Of a DNA stretch of 64,000 nucleotides, positions 49,631-60,406 are shown in pieces. The stretch comes from Flavobacteria bacterium MS024-2A. GTDB taxonomy: Bacteria > Bacteroidota > Bacteroidia > Flavobacteriales > Flavobacteriaceae. A program made the position numbers and the translations under genes. The DNA lies in the NCBI GenBank assembly GCA_905182305.1, contig CAJJBB010000007.1:1-64000 (forward strand), read 5' to 3'. Positions within the stretch are counted from its first letter, which is position 1; every line of letters begins with the position of its first letter. The notes under the pieces are model-generated. The model did not search any database, was not told the origin of the DNA, and worked only from the letters and a program-made list of their open reading frames with translations.

Positions 49631-50682
49631 AATCAGGGCGAGTTACCCTAGTTTGTAATGTTAAAAACACTTTCGTAATGAAGGATGTAGAACTCTTAGA
49701 AAGTATGGGTTATTACGTTTATTTAATTCATTCCCCCCCCTATAGCGATCCAGTTCGTTTTTTGTTTAACCGAGTAAGGGAGCTGTTCATGGGATTTTAT
49801 TATGCTCTTTTTTCGGATGCTTTTTTTAGCTGGTTTAATGATTATCATACGAGCATTCCTTTGTTTTGGTCAAAACTTTTTGGAAAACCAACGACAATTA
49901 TTGTTGGTGGCTTTGATGCGGTTTCAAGCGAATCCTTAGGTTACGGAATATTTTTAAAAAAGAATTTACGTCAATCCTTGGCAAGATTAAACTATAAAAG
50001 ATGTGATCAGATTTGGGTTGTACACAGTACCCTAAGAGACGGATGTCCAAACGCAAAAGAGGATTCAGCAATACGCTCTGGAATAAGAATGTTTATGCCT
50101 GAGCTTATAACACCAATTTATGAGGTTCCAACAGGATATGACAATACTTTTTGGAGATTAGAAAGTGATAAAAAACCAAAAAGCGTGATTACTGTAGCCA
50201 ATATTTCAGACTCCCGTACCCTTGAAAGAAAAGGCATTCCCTTGTTTATTGATTTGGCCCGATCACTGCCGGATTTTCATTTCACAATAGCCGGGATTCA
50301 ATTGACAAAGGAACTAAAAATTAAACTTCCAATAAACGTTCAATTATTGGGGACTCAAACGAGAGATGAATTAAAAACACTTTATGGCAAACACCAATTT
50401 TATTTTCAAGGCTCTAAGGTAGAGGGTCTCCCAAATGTTTTGTGTGAGGCTATGCTCTGCGAATGCATTCCTTTAGGAAAGGCTGTTTTTGGCATTCCAG
50501 ACGCCATAGGAACAACAGGACTTGTTTTCCAAGCAAAAGACGCAATCCCAAAAGCAATAAAATTTTTAACGAGTAAAAAGAAGTATGACGGTGCTAATGC
50601 CAGAAAGCAAATCAAAGAACAATATCCATTAGAACGCCGCGAAAAAGCGTTTCTTAGTGTACTCAAAACAAGCTCAAAATGA
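49627..50682 (+). CDS. Glycosyltransferase (GT4-like)
   Basis: VGGFDAVSS; LLGTQTRDELKTLYGKHQFYFQGSKVEGLPNVLCEAMLCECIPLGKAVFGIPDAIG. Confidence 0.85.
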   Translation: MKSGRVTLVCNVKNTFVMKDVELLESMGYYVYLIHSPPYSDPVRFLFNRVRELFMGFYYALFSDAFFSWFNDYHTSIPLFWSKLFGKPTTIIVGGFDAVSSESLGYGIFLKKNLRQSLARLNYKRCDQIWVVHSTLRDGCPNAKEDSAIRSGIRMFMPELITPIYEVPTGYDNTFWRLESDKKPKSVITVANISDSRTLERKGIPLFIDLARSLPDFHFTIAGIQLTKELKIKLPINVQLLGTQTRDELKTLYGKHQFYFQGSKVEGLPNVLCEAMLCECIPLGKAVFGIPDAIGTTGLVFQAKDAIPKAIKFLTSKKKYDGANARKQIKEQYPLERREKAFLSVLKTSSK

Positions 50683-51641
50683 CAGTCATTAAGTCTGCAA
50701 TTTTAGCCTATCCAGAGTCTAATAATCTGGGTGATTATATCCAAAGTATTGCGGCCAAACAATGGATTCCATCTGACCACATTTTAGGCCTAGATCGCGA
50801 TCGACTTAACACTTATATTGGCCCTTCAGTAAAACTTGTTATGAACGGCTGGTTTATGGAAGCTCCCTTGAACTGGCCTCCTTCAAATAAAATCATTCCT
50901 CTTTTCCTTTCTTTTCATCTTAATCCATCAGCGCAAAAGGAGATGTTAACCCCTCAGGGAATCAAATATTTAAAAGCGCACCAACCCATAGGCTGTAGAG
51001 ACATACATACTCAAAAGACCCTTGAAGAAAGGGGTATAAAAACATATTTTTCAGCGTGTTTAACCCTCGGACTCAAAAGAAACTTGTTTATAACCCCTCA
51101 AACAATACGAAAAGGCATTCTTGTGATAAGCCCCATGGAGCGTTTATTACCTGAGCCTAAAACACTTAGTTTGACCCAAACAAACAACTTTTTTAATGTT
51201 TTGACACAGGCACTGAAATTCCCCTTTAAGTATTTTCAATATAAAATAGCGATGAGAAAGCTCTATGGTTTTCTGGCAGATTCTAATGAAAAGGTTTCGT
51301 GGCACTCACAACTAATTGATCGAAAAAAGAAATCAGAAAACATTAGAATTATTGCTGCAGAAAATCAACTAAAGCTAATCGCAAGCGCACAACTAGTCAT
51401 TACATCTCGAATCCATTCAGCGCTTCCTGCAGTTGCCTTTAATACCCCTGTCCTTTTTTTGTCAGACGGCTTAGACCATCCAAACCAAAAAAGTCGTTTA
51501 CAAGGGTTGGAAGCTTTTTTTCCAATCATCAATTCTTCTGAATTAGCCTCTTGGAAAAACAAAAGACCAAAACCAAGTGAAGCGCACCATCCATTTGTAA
51601 AGATGATTAGAGAAGAAATGGCAGCCTTTTTTATAGATTAA
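50679..51641 (+). CDS. Polysaccharide pyruvyl transferase-family protein
   Basis: NNLGDYIQSIAAKQWIP; HQPIGCRDIHTQKTLEERGIKTYFSACLTLGL; QLVITSRIHSALPAVAFNTPVLFLSDG. Confidence 0.85.
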   Translation: MTVIKSAILAYPESNNLGDYIQSIAAKQWIPSDHILGLDRDRLNTYIGPSVKLVMNGWFMEAPLNWPPSNKIIPLFLSFHLNPSAQKEMLTPQGIKYLKAHQPIGCRDIHTQKTLEERGIKTYFSACLTLGLKRNLFITPQTIRKGILVISPMERLLPEPKTLSLTQTNNFFNVLTQALKFPFKYFQYKIAMRKLYGFLADSNEKVSWHSQLIDRKKKSENIRIIAAENQLKLIASAQLVITSRIHSALPAVAFNTPVLFLSDGLDHPNQKSRLQGLEAFFPIINSSELASWKNKRPKPSEAHHPFVKMIREEMAAFFID

Positions 51642-51699
51642 AAAGAGCGGAACAACTCAGATTCAGCGATACTGATTATCTTTGTAAAAACAAAAGTAA

Positions 51700-52971
51700 A
51701 TGAATGTATTGGTCATTGGAGCAGGGGGTCGTGAACACACTCTTTGTTGGAAATTAAAACAAAGCCCTAGGTGCGGGCGGCTTTTTGCTGCTCCTGGAAA
51801 CGCAGGCACAGCAAAATGCGCCACTAACCTTCCAGTTGGGGTTAATGACTTTGAAGGAATTAAAAAAGCAGTTATAGCAAACGAGATTAAACTTGTAATT
51901 GTAGGACCAGAGGAACCCTTAGTTAATGGCATTCATGATTTCTTTATAAACGATACCGCCCTGGCAAAAGTTGGGGTAATTGGTCCACAAAAAAAAGCAG
52001 CAACTCTTGAGGGCAGCAAGGCATTTGCAAAAGCATTTATGTCAAGGCATAATATTCCCACAGCAGCTTACGATGAATTTACTGCAGAAAATTTAAAGGA
52101 AGGAGAAGCCTTTTTAACGCAAAGCAATCCCCCATATGTTCTTAAGGCAGATGGCCTTGCCGCAGGGAAAGGAGTTTTAATTATTCATGATCTAGAAGAA
52201 GCTAAAAAAGAATTGCGCGAAATGCTTTTAGAACAAAAATTTGGAAAAGCCTCAAGCAAAGTAGTAATTGAGGAGTTCCTGCCAGGCATAGAACTTTCTT
52301 GTTTTGTTTTAACGGACGGCTCTTCCTATCTCACTCTTCCCATGGCTAAAGATTATAAGCGAATCGGTGAGGGAGACACAGGGCTAAATACTGGTGGAAT
52401 GGGTGCTGTTTCTCCAGTGCCTTTTGTTACAGAAGTCTTTAAAGAAAAAATAGAGCGTCAAATCATAAAACCGACCATTGAAGGTCTTCAAAAAGACGGA
52501 ATGCCCTTCAAAGGGTTTGTGTTTATTGGGCTAATTAAAGTTGGAGAAGAGCCCAAAGTAATAGAATATAATGTTCGCTTAGGTGATCCAGAAACAGAGG
52601 TTGTCCTTCCACGAATTAAAAACGACTTGTTGACTCTTTTTCAGGCGGTTCATGAAGAAAAACTAGACGAAATTTCTTTAGAGGTAGACCCTTCTTTTGC
52701 GGCAACGATAGTTGCTACATCAGGCGGATATCCAGAAGCTTATGAAAAAGAAAAAATAATTTATGGGCTAGAAGGCCAGCAGGATAAAATGATTTTTCAT
52801 GCGGGAACTACTCAGCAAGAAGAAGAAATAAAAACCTCAGGAGGCAGAGTACTCGCCGTTACCTCTTTTGGTATAAAACACCAAGAAGCCTTAAAAGATT
52901 GTTACGAAACTTTGAGTAAGATAAACTTTGAAGGAATCAATTATCGAAAAGACATCGGGTTTGATTTATAA
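51700..52971 (+). CDS. purD: Phosphoribosylamine--glycine ligase
   Basis: MNVLVIGAGGREHTLCWKL; GPEEPLVNGIHDFF; NPPYVLKADGLAAGKGVLI; EYNVRLGDPETEVVLPR. Confidence 0.97.
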   Translation: MNVLVIGAGGREHTLCWKLKQSPRCGRLFAAPGNAGTAKCATNLPVGVNDFEGIKKAVIANEIKLVIVGPEEPLVNGIHDFFINDTALAKVGVIGPQKKAATLEGSKAFAKAFMSRHNIPTAAYDEFTAENLKEGEAFLTQSNPPYVLKADGLAAGKGVLIIHDLEEAKKELREMLLEQKFGKASSKVVIEEFLPGIELSCFVLTDGSSYLTLPMAKDYKRIGEGDTGLNTGGMGAVSPVPFVTEVFKEKIERQIIKPTIEGLQKDGMPFKGFVFIGLIKVGEEPKVIEYNVRLGDPETEVVLPRIKNDLLTLFQAVHEEKLDEISLEVDPSFAATIVATSGGYPEAYEKEKIIYGLEGQQDKMIFHAGTTQQEEEIKTSGGRVLAVTSFGIKHQEALKDCYETLSKINFEGINYRKDIGFDL

Positions 52972-53193
52972 AAAAGAATGTGCAGAAGGATCTTTATCTT
53001 CTTCTCCACTCTTGTCAAACAAATTAAGTTGAACGATCCAATAGATCAAGGCTGAAAAACCAACAATCAAAAAAAGCCAGTTAACACTATTTGCGAGGGT
53101 CCAGTTACTTTCTTCAAGCTGACGTAAAAAAGCGTAAGGAAGAAAAAGAATTTCTTCAAATAACCAAGCGATACCTTCAAAAAAAGCTTTCAT
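52966..53193 (-). CDS. Small membrane protein (DUF6341-type)
   Basis: MKAFFEGIAWLFEEILFLPYAFLRQLEESNWTLANSVNWLF beside purD. Confidence 0.7.
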   Translation of the reverse strand: MKAFFEGIAWLFEEILFLPYAFLRQLEESNWTLANSVNWLFLIVGFSALIYWIVQLNLFDKSGEEDKDPSAHSFL

Positions 53194-53237
53194 AAATGAG
53201 TATATTTAAAAATTGATCTAATAAAAACGAACTAAAT

Positions 53238-54188
53238 ATGTTTACAAAGATATTTAAAAGGGTAAGTATACAGTCCTTAATCAGTTCTTATTTTTTTTGT
53301 GTCTTGGCAAGTTTTTTTAACACTTATTGCATAAAGGCAGGAAATATCGATTTGCAAGATTTAGTTATAACAATTGTTCTATGTTTTTTTTTACTTATAG
53401 CCATTGTCATAGTCTCTTTTTCTCAAGCAAGGAGATTAAATACTTCATTTGGCGCCATTCACCTTCTCTCTTTCCCACTATGCATCCTTTTGTTTAATCA
53501 GGAAGGTGGACTTAGTTATAATAAAGCAATTTTCTTTTTAATTGTTCTAATTATGGTAAATGTTTTATCAAAAAACATCAATAATACCACATCTACAAAA
53601 ACTTTTTTTATGTTAGGGTTTTTGGGTACTATTATCAGTTATATAAACATCTATTATGCGCTATTTTTTCTTCCGCCCATTTTAATTTTTAGCGAGACCT
53701 CTTATAGAAACACCAAAAATCTGATTGCTTTTTGTGTGGCTATAATTTTTAGCTTACAATCATTATTGTTATTATCCTTTATAGCCACAGGGACTTTTTT
53801 TTACGAGCCGGCGGTCTTAAAAACTAAAATATCCTTGAGCGGGGTCTATTCATCAAACGATTTAGTTTGGACTGTTACCGTGTTTATAGCCTTTTTAACG
53901 GCAACGATTTTTAGACCTTCAGAATATAAAATAAAGGCTCAAAAAAACAACACACACAGAGTATTTCAGTTTATGCTTATATGGCTATTAATCAGCATTT
54001 TTTTTAGATATTTTAATTTATATGATGGCACAGGAAAATGGCTTGAAAGCCTTGTTCCAACTGCGTTTTTTATAGGAATAGCGATTGATGTGATAAAGAG
54101 TAGTCAGATAAAAAACCTCATCATAACCGTTGTGATTTTTGCAGCAACTAGTTTAAAACTGTTTAACTATGGTTTAATTTCTTTTTGA
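53238..54188 (+). CDS. Polytopic membrane protein (DUF6427-type)
   Basis: Multiple TM segments; position after the DUF6341-type gene. Confidence 0.65.
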   Translation: MFTKIFKRVSIQSLISSYFFCVLASFFNTYCIKAGNIDLQDLVITIVLCFFLLIAIVIVSFSQARRLNTSFGAIHLLSFPLCILLFNQEGGLSYNKAIFFLIVLIMVNVLSKNINNTTSTKTFFMLGFLGTIISYINIYYALFFLPPILIFSETSYRNTKNLIAFCVAIIFSLQSLLLLSFIATGTFFYEPAVLKTKISLSGVYSSNDLVWTVTVFIAFLTATIFRPSEYKIKAQKNNTHRVFQFMLIWLLISIFFRYFNLYDGTGKWLESLVPTAFFIGIAIDVIKSSQIKNLIITVVIFAATSLKLFNYGLISF

Positions 54189-54207
54189 GAAAAAGAATCA
54201 TATTAAA

Positions 54208-55251
54208 TTAGACATCATCATAATTAAGGCTAATATGTTCTGTTTGCGCAATAGCTTGACAGCTTAAAACGAGCCCTTCTTCAACTTCTTCATCAGTTAA
54301 AACTTGATTATTTTCCATACCAGCCTTCCCTTGAGTTACCTTTGCTATACAAGTGCTACATACTCCTCCTTGACAAGAATAGGGAACGTCTAACTTTGCT
54401 TGAAGGGCGATATCTAAAAGTGTTTTTCCTGGAATTAATTCCAGAGAGTGTGTAACGTCATCACAGGTTAAAGACAATAATCCTTTTTTTGCAGCCTCTG
54501 TCACTTTAGCTTTATTTGTGTTTGAGGAAAACAATTCAAAAAACAGACTTTCTTTAGAAACGCCTTTTTCTAACAATTCCTCTGAAGACATATTGATCAT
54601 TGCTTCAGGTCCGCAGAGATAAAAAGAAGCCTTCGAAGGTGTTTCTATTTGGTGAATTAAATAGTTAATCAATGAAGCGTCTATCCTTCCAAAGTGACTG
54701 TTATCCTGATTACTCTGACTAAAGACCCAATGAATTTTTAATCGTTTTGAATGGTTTTTTTCAAGCGAAAGAAGTTCATCGTAAAACATTGTTTCTTCAG
54801 GACTTTTATTTCCGTATAATAAGACAAATGAGGTGTCTTGATCGCTAAGAAGAACAGATTTTAGGAGCGATATAATAGGAGTAATTCCACTACCTGCTGC
54901 AATTCCCACAACCGTTTTAGCTTGTCTAGACCCTTTTAGTGTAAAACGCCCTTCAGGAACCCCAACTCTAAACTCATCTCCAACCGAAAGTATTTGATTA
55001 ACATAGGCAGAAAACACTCCGCCAGGAACCTCTTTGATTCCGACCTGAAGATTACCCGATTGTGGAGAACAGCAAATTGAATAAGAACGCCTTACAACCA
55101 CTTTATCTATAGTCGCCTCAAGGCTTATGTATTGACCCGCTTCGAAGACGAAAGATGCGGCCAGGTTCTCAGGAACCTCAAGAGAAACAACAACAGATTT
55201 ATCAGTTAAGCGGTCAATTGCAGAAACCGTGAGAGAGTGAAATGTAGACAT
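54208..55251 (-). CDS. Ferredoxin-NADP reductase-like oxidoreductase with C-terminal 2Fe-2S domain (PaaE-like)
   Basis: RRSYSICCSPQ, GIAAGSGITPIISLL, C-terminal CQGGVCSTCIAKVTQG...VLSCQA. Confidence 0.92.
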   Translation of the reverse strand: MSTFHSLTVSAIDRLTDKSVVVSLEVPENLAASFVFEAGQYISLEATIDKVVVRRSYSICCSPQSGNLQVGIKEVPGGVFSAYVNQILSVGDEFRVGVPEGRFTLKGSRQAKTVVGIAAGSGITPIISLLKSVLLSDQDTSFVLLYGNKSPEETMFYDELLSLEKNHSKRLKIHWVFSQSNQDNSHFGRIDASLINYLIHQIETPSKASFYLCGPEAMINMSSEELLEKGVSKESLFFELFSSNTNKAKVTEAAKKGLLSLTCDDVTHSLELIPGKTLLDIALQAKLDVPYSCQGGVCSTCIAKVTQGKAGMENNQVLTDEEVEEGLVLSCQAIAQTEHISLNYDDV

Positions 55252-55314
55252 AGTTTTTTTACAAATTTAAAAATCATTATCATTGCCCACAAAGAAATTC
55301 AAAAACAAATTTAA

Positions 55315-56727
55315 ATGGCGTACACTTTTAGAGAATCTCTTGGTCTTTCAAAAAAGAAATTTTTTAGAGCACCTCAGTGGGAACTAAAATTAGCAGTGCG
55401 TATTTTAATTGGTTTTTTAGCGCTATATTTTTTAGTTGCTTTTTTGTTTTTAGGGATTGGTCTCTTTTTTATCCTGAGGAAAGAATTTCCAGAACAAGAC
55501 CCGGTAAGTATTATTAACCAGTGGATAATTTTTTATTTTGGCGCAGATATATTAGCACGTTATTTTTTACAAAACCCACCCGTAACCGACGTAAAAACAC
55601 TTCTTATTCAACCCATCCCCAAGAAAAGAATCATTAGAGGGGTTTTGCTTCGTTCTCTTTCTTCAATTTTTAACTGGTTTTCGGTTCTTTTATTACTTCC
55701 CTTTTGTATTGTTGTGAGCATTGAAAATGGAGCGACATTTTCTATTTGGAGTTGGTTTTTCGCGATGTTATTAATAACAGGAACGAATAATTTTCTGGTG
55801 TTTTTAATTAATAAAAACAAGAATGTAGCCATAGGAGTCCTTCTTTTTTTAGCAGGTGGCTATGTCCTTGAAAATTATATGAATGTTCCTGTAATTTCTT
55901 CAATTGGAATAGGTTTTGAGGCGCTATATATCGAACCCTTATGGACCACAGTAATTTTAGTATTCTTTTTAGTTGTATTGCAATTGACAGCAACATTTTT
56001 AAAAAAAGAATTGTATTTAGATAAAGGCTTAAGCAAGAAAAAAGAAAAAATTATAGGATCGAATCTATATTTTTTAGATCGCTGGGGACCACTGGGGATT
56101 CTTTTAAAAAACGACATCCGCTTAATTATTCGAAACATTCGCGCTAGACAAGTTGTTTTGACAACAGGCTTATTTTTGTTTTATGGCTTATTTTTTTTCA
56201 CACAAGAGCTTTATTTAGAGCGCCCAGCGATCTTGGTTTTTGCCGGAATTTTTATAACAGGGGGCTTTACTATTACTTTTGGACAGTTCATTCCTGCATG
56301 GGATAGTGAATATTATAGCATGTTAATGAGTCAAAACCTTAATTATAAAAGATACCTGAAATCAAAGCTTTATTTACTAATGTTTTCAGTTGTCATTAGT
56401 ATGGTTCTTTGCCATGCCCTACTTTATTTTGGCAAAAAAGTTATGGTACTTATAATAGGGTGCGGTATTTTTAATTTTGGACTAGGCGCCTTAATAAGTC
56501 TTTTTTCTGGGGCTTATAATGCGACCCCCCTGAAGCTAAATGTTAAAGCGAAAGCTTTTGAAAATACCAAAGGATTTAATTTAACGCAATTTATTTTTTC
56601 AATTCCCAAGTTAGTGCTTCCAGTTCTTGTTTTTTATATCCCATATTTCTTTTTAGGATTTAATGCTGGAATTGTGGGACTCATTACCTCAGGCCTGGGA
56701 GGGTTTTTTTTAGAAATCAAATTTTAG
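55315..56727 (+). CDS. ABC-type membrane component (DUF5687-type)
   Basis: Large polytopic protein immediately upstream of an ABC ATPase. Confidence 0.75.
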   Translation: MAYTFRESLGLSKKKFFRAPQWELKLAVRILIGFLALYFLVAFLFLGIGLFFILRKEFPEQDPVSIINQWIIFYFGADILARYFLQNPPVTDVKTLLIQPIPKKRIIRGVLLRSLSSIFNWFSVLLLLPFCIVVSIENGATFSIWSWFFAMLLITGTNNFLVFLINKNKNVAIGVLLFLAGGYVLENYMNVPVISSIGIGFEALYIEPLWTTVILVFFLVVLQLTATFLKKELYLDKGLSKKKEKIIGSNLYFLDRWGPLGILLKNDIRLIIRNIRARQVVLTTGLFLFYGLFFFTQELYLERPAILVFAGIFITGGFTITFGQFIPAWDSEYYSMLMSQNLNYKRYLKSKLYLLMFSVVISMVLCHALLYFGKKVMVLIIGCGIFNFGLGALISLFSGAYNATPLKLNVKAKAFENTKGFNLTQFIFSIPKLVLPVLVFYIPYFFLGFNAGIVGLITSGLGGFFLEIKF

Positions 56728-56794
56728 GTTGGATTGAAAAAATCTATCAAATAAAGAAATACGAAACTTTAGCTGCATTTAACAAACAAAAGTC

Positions 56795-57490
56795 ATGATT
56801 AAAGCCTACTCACTATCAAAAGAGTACCGAGGAGAAAAAGTATTAAATCTCTCAGAATTAGAAATACCTAAAGGAGAGCTTTTTGGATTAATTGGAAATA
56901 ATGGTGCTGGAAAAACCACTTTTTTTAGTCTTTTATTAGACCTAATTGAAGCAACAAGTGGAACCATTGAGATCAACAACATCATGGTTCACCAGAGCGA
57001 GGCATGGAAACCCTTCATTTCGGCATTTATTGACGAAAGCTATTTAATCGGTTATTTAACTGTTGAGGAATATTTTTATTTTTTGGGAAGCTTGAGAAAA
57101 AAAACTCAAGTAGAGGTTGACTCTTGGGTTAAGGCATATGAACCTTTTTTTAAGGGAGAAATTTTAAATCAAAAAAAATACCTCCGCGATTTTTCTAAAG
57201 GAAATCAAAAAAAGGTAGGTATAGTAGGAGCTTTAATTGGTCAGCCCGAGGTAATTGTTTTAGACGAACCGTTCGCTAATTTAGATCCCACCACTCAAAT
57301 AAGACTAAAAAGTCTAATTAAAGAAGAAGCAATGAATAATGGGACGACTTTTTTGATTTCTAGCCATGACTTAACTCATGTTACTGAGGTTTGTGACAGA
57401 ATTGTTTTATTAGAGAAAGGAACTGTTTTAAAAGACATTAAAAAGACGTCTTCTACCTTAAAAGAATTAGAACAATATTTTTCTAATTAA
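56795..57490 (+). CDS. ABC transporter ATP-binding protein
   Basis: LIGNNGAGKTTFFSLL, FSKGNQKKVGIVGAL, VIVLDEPFANLDP. Confidence 0.93.
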   Translation: MIKAYSLSKEYRGEKVLNLSELEIPKGELFGLIGNNGAGKTTFFSLLLDLIEATSGTIEINNIMVHQSEAWKPFISAFIDESYLIGYLTVEEYFYFLGSLRKKTQVEVDSWVKAYEPFFKGEILNQKKYLRDFSKGNQKKVGIVGALIGQPEVIVLDEPFANLDPTTQIRLKSLIKEEAMNNGTTFLISSHDLTHVTEVCDRIVLLEKGTVLKDIKKTSSTLKELEQYFSN

Positions 57491-57551
57491 TCTTCATAGT
57501 ATTATATACTAAAACCTTTATTTTCAAGTTATTATCTTACAAGTAGAAGAG

Positions 57552-60026
57552 ATGACAACATTGCGCCCTTTTTTTTGGCTACCACTTACTTTTGTATTGA
57601 TTTTATTTTCTTGTAGCACATCTAAAAAAAGTCTGCTGAATCAAGAATACCATTCCCTTGTCACAAAGTACAACGTCTTGTTTAACGGGAAAGAAGCTTT
57701 TTCAATTGGGGAAGAGATTTTATCAGAGGCTTTTGAAGATAATTTTTACGCTTTGCTTCCCATAGAGCCAATAAATTTAAAGGGAGAAAATATTGATGAG
57801 TCAACCATTATTCCAGGTTTTGATCGCGCAGAAGAAAAAGCAGTAAAAGCGATTCAAAAACATTCCATTAAAATCAATGACCTCCAATACAACCGTAAGA
57901 TCGATGAGGCATATTTATTATTAGGTAAAGCACGATATTTTGATCGGAGGTTTTTCCCAGCCTTAGAGGCATTTAATTTTCTTTTGGAAAGCGGCGCTAA
58001 TCAAAACGTATACCTACAGGGTAAAATATGGCGTGAAAAAACAAACATCAGGCTTAAAAACCACCAATTAGCCATTAACAATCTTCGCCCTTTAGCGATG
58101 AGGCTTATCCCACAAAACAAACACTTCCCTTTAGCTAACGCAACCCTAGCAAGTGCTTTCATTAATTTAAAAGAAATAGATTCTGCGAGTTTTTATATGA
58201 AAAGAGCTGCGCTGAAAGCGCCCAAAAGAAAATTAAAAGCACGTTATCTATTTATAACAGGTCAGCTTTTTGAAAGCCTAGGCAAAAAAGATTCTGCCTT
58301 ATGGGCGTACCAGGAAATAGTTGATTTAAAAAGAAAGTCCCCCCACAAATTTTCAATACAGGCAAAAATAAAAAAAACTCTTTTAGACAGTACAGCTATT
58401 TTCGAAGATCGTCTTCAGTCAATATCTAACTTAATTAAAAATTTTGAAAACCTTCCCTATGAACATGTATTGAATCGTTCTATAGGGACTTTATATTTGG
58501 AAGAAGATCAAGACAGCATTGCCTTAATCTATTTTGAGAAGTCACTTCAATCACCATCAATTGATTCCTTCACACAAATTGAAAATTATCAAGATTTAGC
58601 CGAATATAGTTTTGAAAAAGGCAATTACCTTGAATCAGGATTGTATTTAGAAAAATTACTCCCTCTTTTTGAAGAGACTTCGGCTACTTTTAAAAAACTA
58701 AAAAGGAAACTTGACAATCTTTCTGAAGTCATTATTTATGAAAGAACACTTCAGCAAACAGATAGTCTGATATCTTTAATGTCTCTTTCAAAGATGGAAC
58801 AGCTTCAGTTTTTTAAAAGGTACATTAATGAGCAGCAGGCCATAGAAGAGAAAAATTTAGAAAAGCAATCTAAAAAAAGGCAATTTCAGTTTCAGAATAA
58901 TGTAAATAACGCCTTCTATTTTTATAATCCTAGGCTTGTTTTAAAGGGACAACAAACCTATAAAGCCAATTGGGGAGATCGCCCTAATGTTGATAATTGG
59001 CGTCAGGCTGCAGTGATTCAAAACGCATTAAACAACACTAAAAACCCAACGAATAGGGTGCTAAAAAAAGCAGTTTTCATACAACAAACACCAGAAAGTT
59101 ATGTAGAGGCCCTGCCTCAAAAGCCTCAAACCAAAGACAGCATTATTAACATAAATCAAAAAGCGTACCTCCAGCTAGGAATGATTTATAAAGAAAAATT
59201 CGGAGACTTTCCCTTAGCCACATCAAGACTAGAAACCCTACTTTCAATTGATCCTCCAAAAGCAATAGCCGTTCAAGCCCTTTATCATTTATACAAAATG
59301 AATGAAAATGAATTTTCTAAGAAAGCAGTAGCTTATAAAGAGAGATTAATAGAAAAGCACCCTGAAAGCACTTTTGCAATGCTTCTTTCAGACCCAGAAA
59401 ACTATGACATATCAGGGGTTATTACTCCAGAAAAAATATACCAGAATGTTTTAACCCTATTTGAACAACAAAACTTTAAAAAAGTCTTGTTTGAAATCAA
59501 TGCCCTTGATGTGGTAATTAGCGGTACTAGAATGGCCCCAAAAATAGCACTTCTTAAAGCACACGCCTTAGGAAGGCTTAAGGGAGTTGATACTTGGAAA
59601 GAGTTATTATTAGAGGTGGCAACAAATTACAGCGCTGCCCCAGAGGGCTTGTATGCAAAAGAATTGTTAGCACAAATAATAAGTCAGGACGATTTAAAAG
59701 AATCAGGGCCAGTCTATAAAAATTATAAATGGATTTTTCCTTTTTTAAGTGAGGATAAAAAGAGGGCAATTACTTTTTTCAAAAAGTTAAAAGAAATCAT
59801 AGCTTATAATAAAGAAAGGTGGAGCGTAAGTCAAGATGTTTATAGTGAAGAGTATGATTTTATTGTGGTTCATGGAATTCGGGATTTACAAGAAATCAAA
59901 GCATTGAAAGGGTTAGATAGCATCAACACTCTTCTGGGACTAAACACAAAAGATAATTTTGTAACTTTAGCGTCCGAATATCGGACATACATTAAAAATA
60001 AAAACTGGAAAAATACATTAAAATGA
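57552..60026 (+). CDS. sprE: TPR lipoprotein of the SprE/PorW type (gliding / type IX secretion)
   Basis: LILFSCSTSKKSLLNQEYHSLVTKYNVLFNGKEAF N-terminus, TPR-like helical repeats. Confidence 0.8.
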   Translation: MTTLRPFFWLPLTFVLILFSCSTSKKSLLNQEYHSLVTKYNVLFNGKEAFSIGEEILSEAFEDNFYALLPIEPINLKGENIDESTIIPGFDRAEEKAVKAIQKHSIKINDLQYNRKIDEAYLLLGKARYFDRRFFPALEAFNFLLESGANQNVYLQGKIWREKTNIRLKNHQLAINNLRPLAMRLIPQNKHFPLANATLASAFINLKEIDSASFYMKRAALKAPKRKLKARYLFITGQLFESLGKKDSALWAYQEIVDLKRKSPHKFSIQAKIKKTLLDSTAIFEDRLQSISNLIKNFENLPYEHVLNRSIGTLYLEEDQDSIALIYFEKSLQSPSIDSFTQIENYQDLAEYSFEKGNYLESGLYLEKLLPLFEETSATFKKLKRKLDNLSEVIIYERTLQQTDSLISLMSLSKMEQLQFFKRYINEQQAIEEKNLEKQSKKRQFQFQNNVNNAFYFYNPRLVLKGQQTYKANWGDRPNVDNWRQAAVIQNALNNTKNPTNRVLKKAVFIQQTPESYVEALPQKPQTKDSIININQKAYLQLGMIYKEKFGDFPLATSRLETLLSIDPPKAIAVQALYHLYKMNENEFSKKAVAYKERLIEKHPESTFAMLLSDPENYDISGVITPEKIYQNVLTLFEQQNFKKVLFEINALDVVISGTRMAPKIALLKAHALGRLKGVDTWKELLLEVATNYSAAPEGLYAKELLAQIISQDDLKESGPVYKNYKWIFPFLSEDKKRAITFFKKLKEIIAYNKERWSVSQDVYSEEYDFIVVHGIRDLQEIKALKGLDSINTLLGLNTKDNFVTLASEYRTYIKNKNWKNTLK

Positions 60027-60406
60027 AAGGATTAGACACAAATGGGCAGTATAGTAAAATAGATAAAAGCACTATTTTAAAAGGTTCAATTAATGCTCAA
60101 ACCGACATTCGAATTGACGGAAAACTAGAAGGAGATGTTGAGACTACCGGAAAAGTTATAATTGGAAAAGAGGCATCAGTTAATGGTAAAGTTATTTGTA
60201 CAAATGCAGATATTGAAGGCTTCTTTAAAGGAAATTTAACCGTCTCAGGAACCCTTACTCTTAAAACAGGAAGTAACTTGGAGGGCGAAGTCCATGTCCA
60301 AAAACTAGTTGTAGACTCGGGCGCAACATTTAATGCAAATTGCTCTATGCACTCTGAAAAAGATGGCATAAAAAAATTATCAGATTCTCGTGAAAAAACA
60401 GCCTAA
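60023..60406 (+). CDS. Bactofilin (polymer-forming cytoskeletal protein)
   Basis: KSTILKGSINAQTDIRIDGKLEGDVETTGKVIIGKEASVNGKVICTNADIEGFFKGNLTVSGTLTL. Confidence 0.95.
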   Translation: MKGLDTNGQYSKIDKSTILKGSINAQTDIRIDGKLEGDVETTGKVIIGKEASVNGKVICTNADIEGFFKGNLTVSGTLTLKTGSNLEGEVHVQKLVVDSGATFNANCSMHSEKDGIKKLSDSREKTA

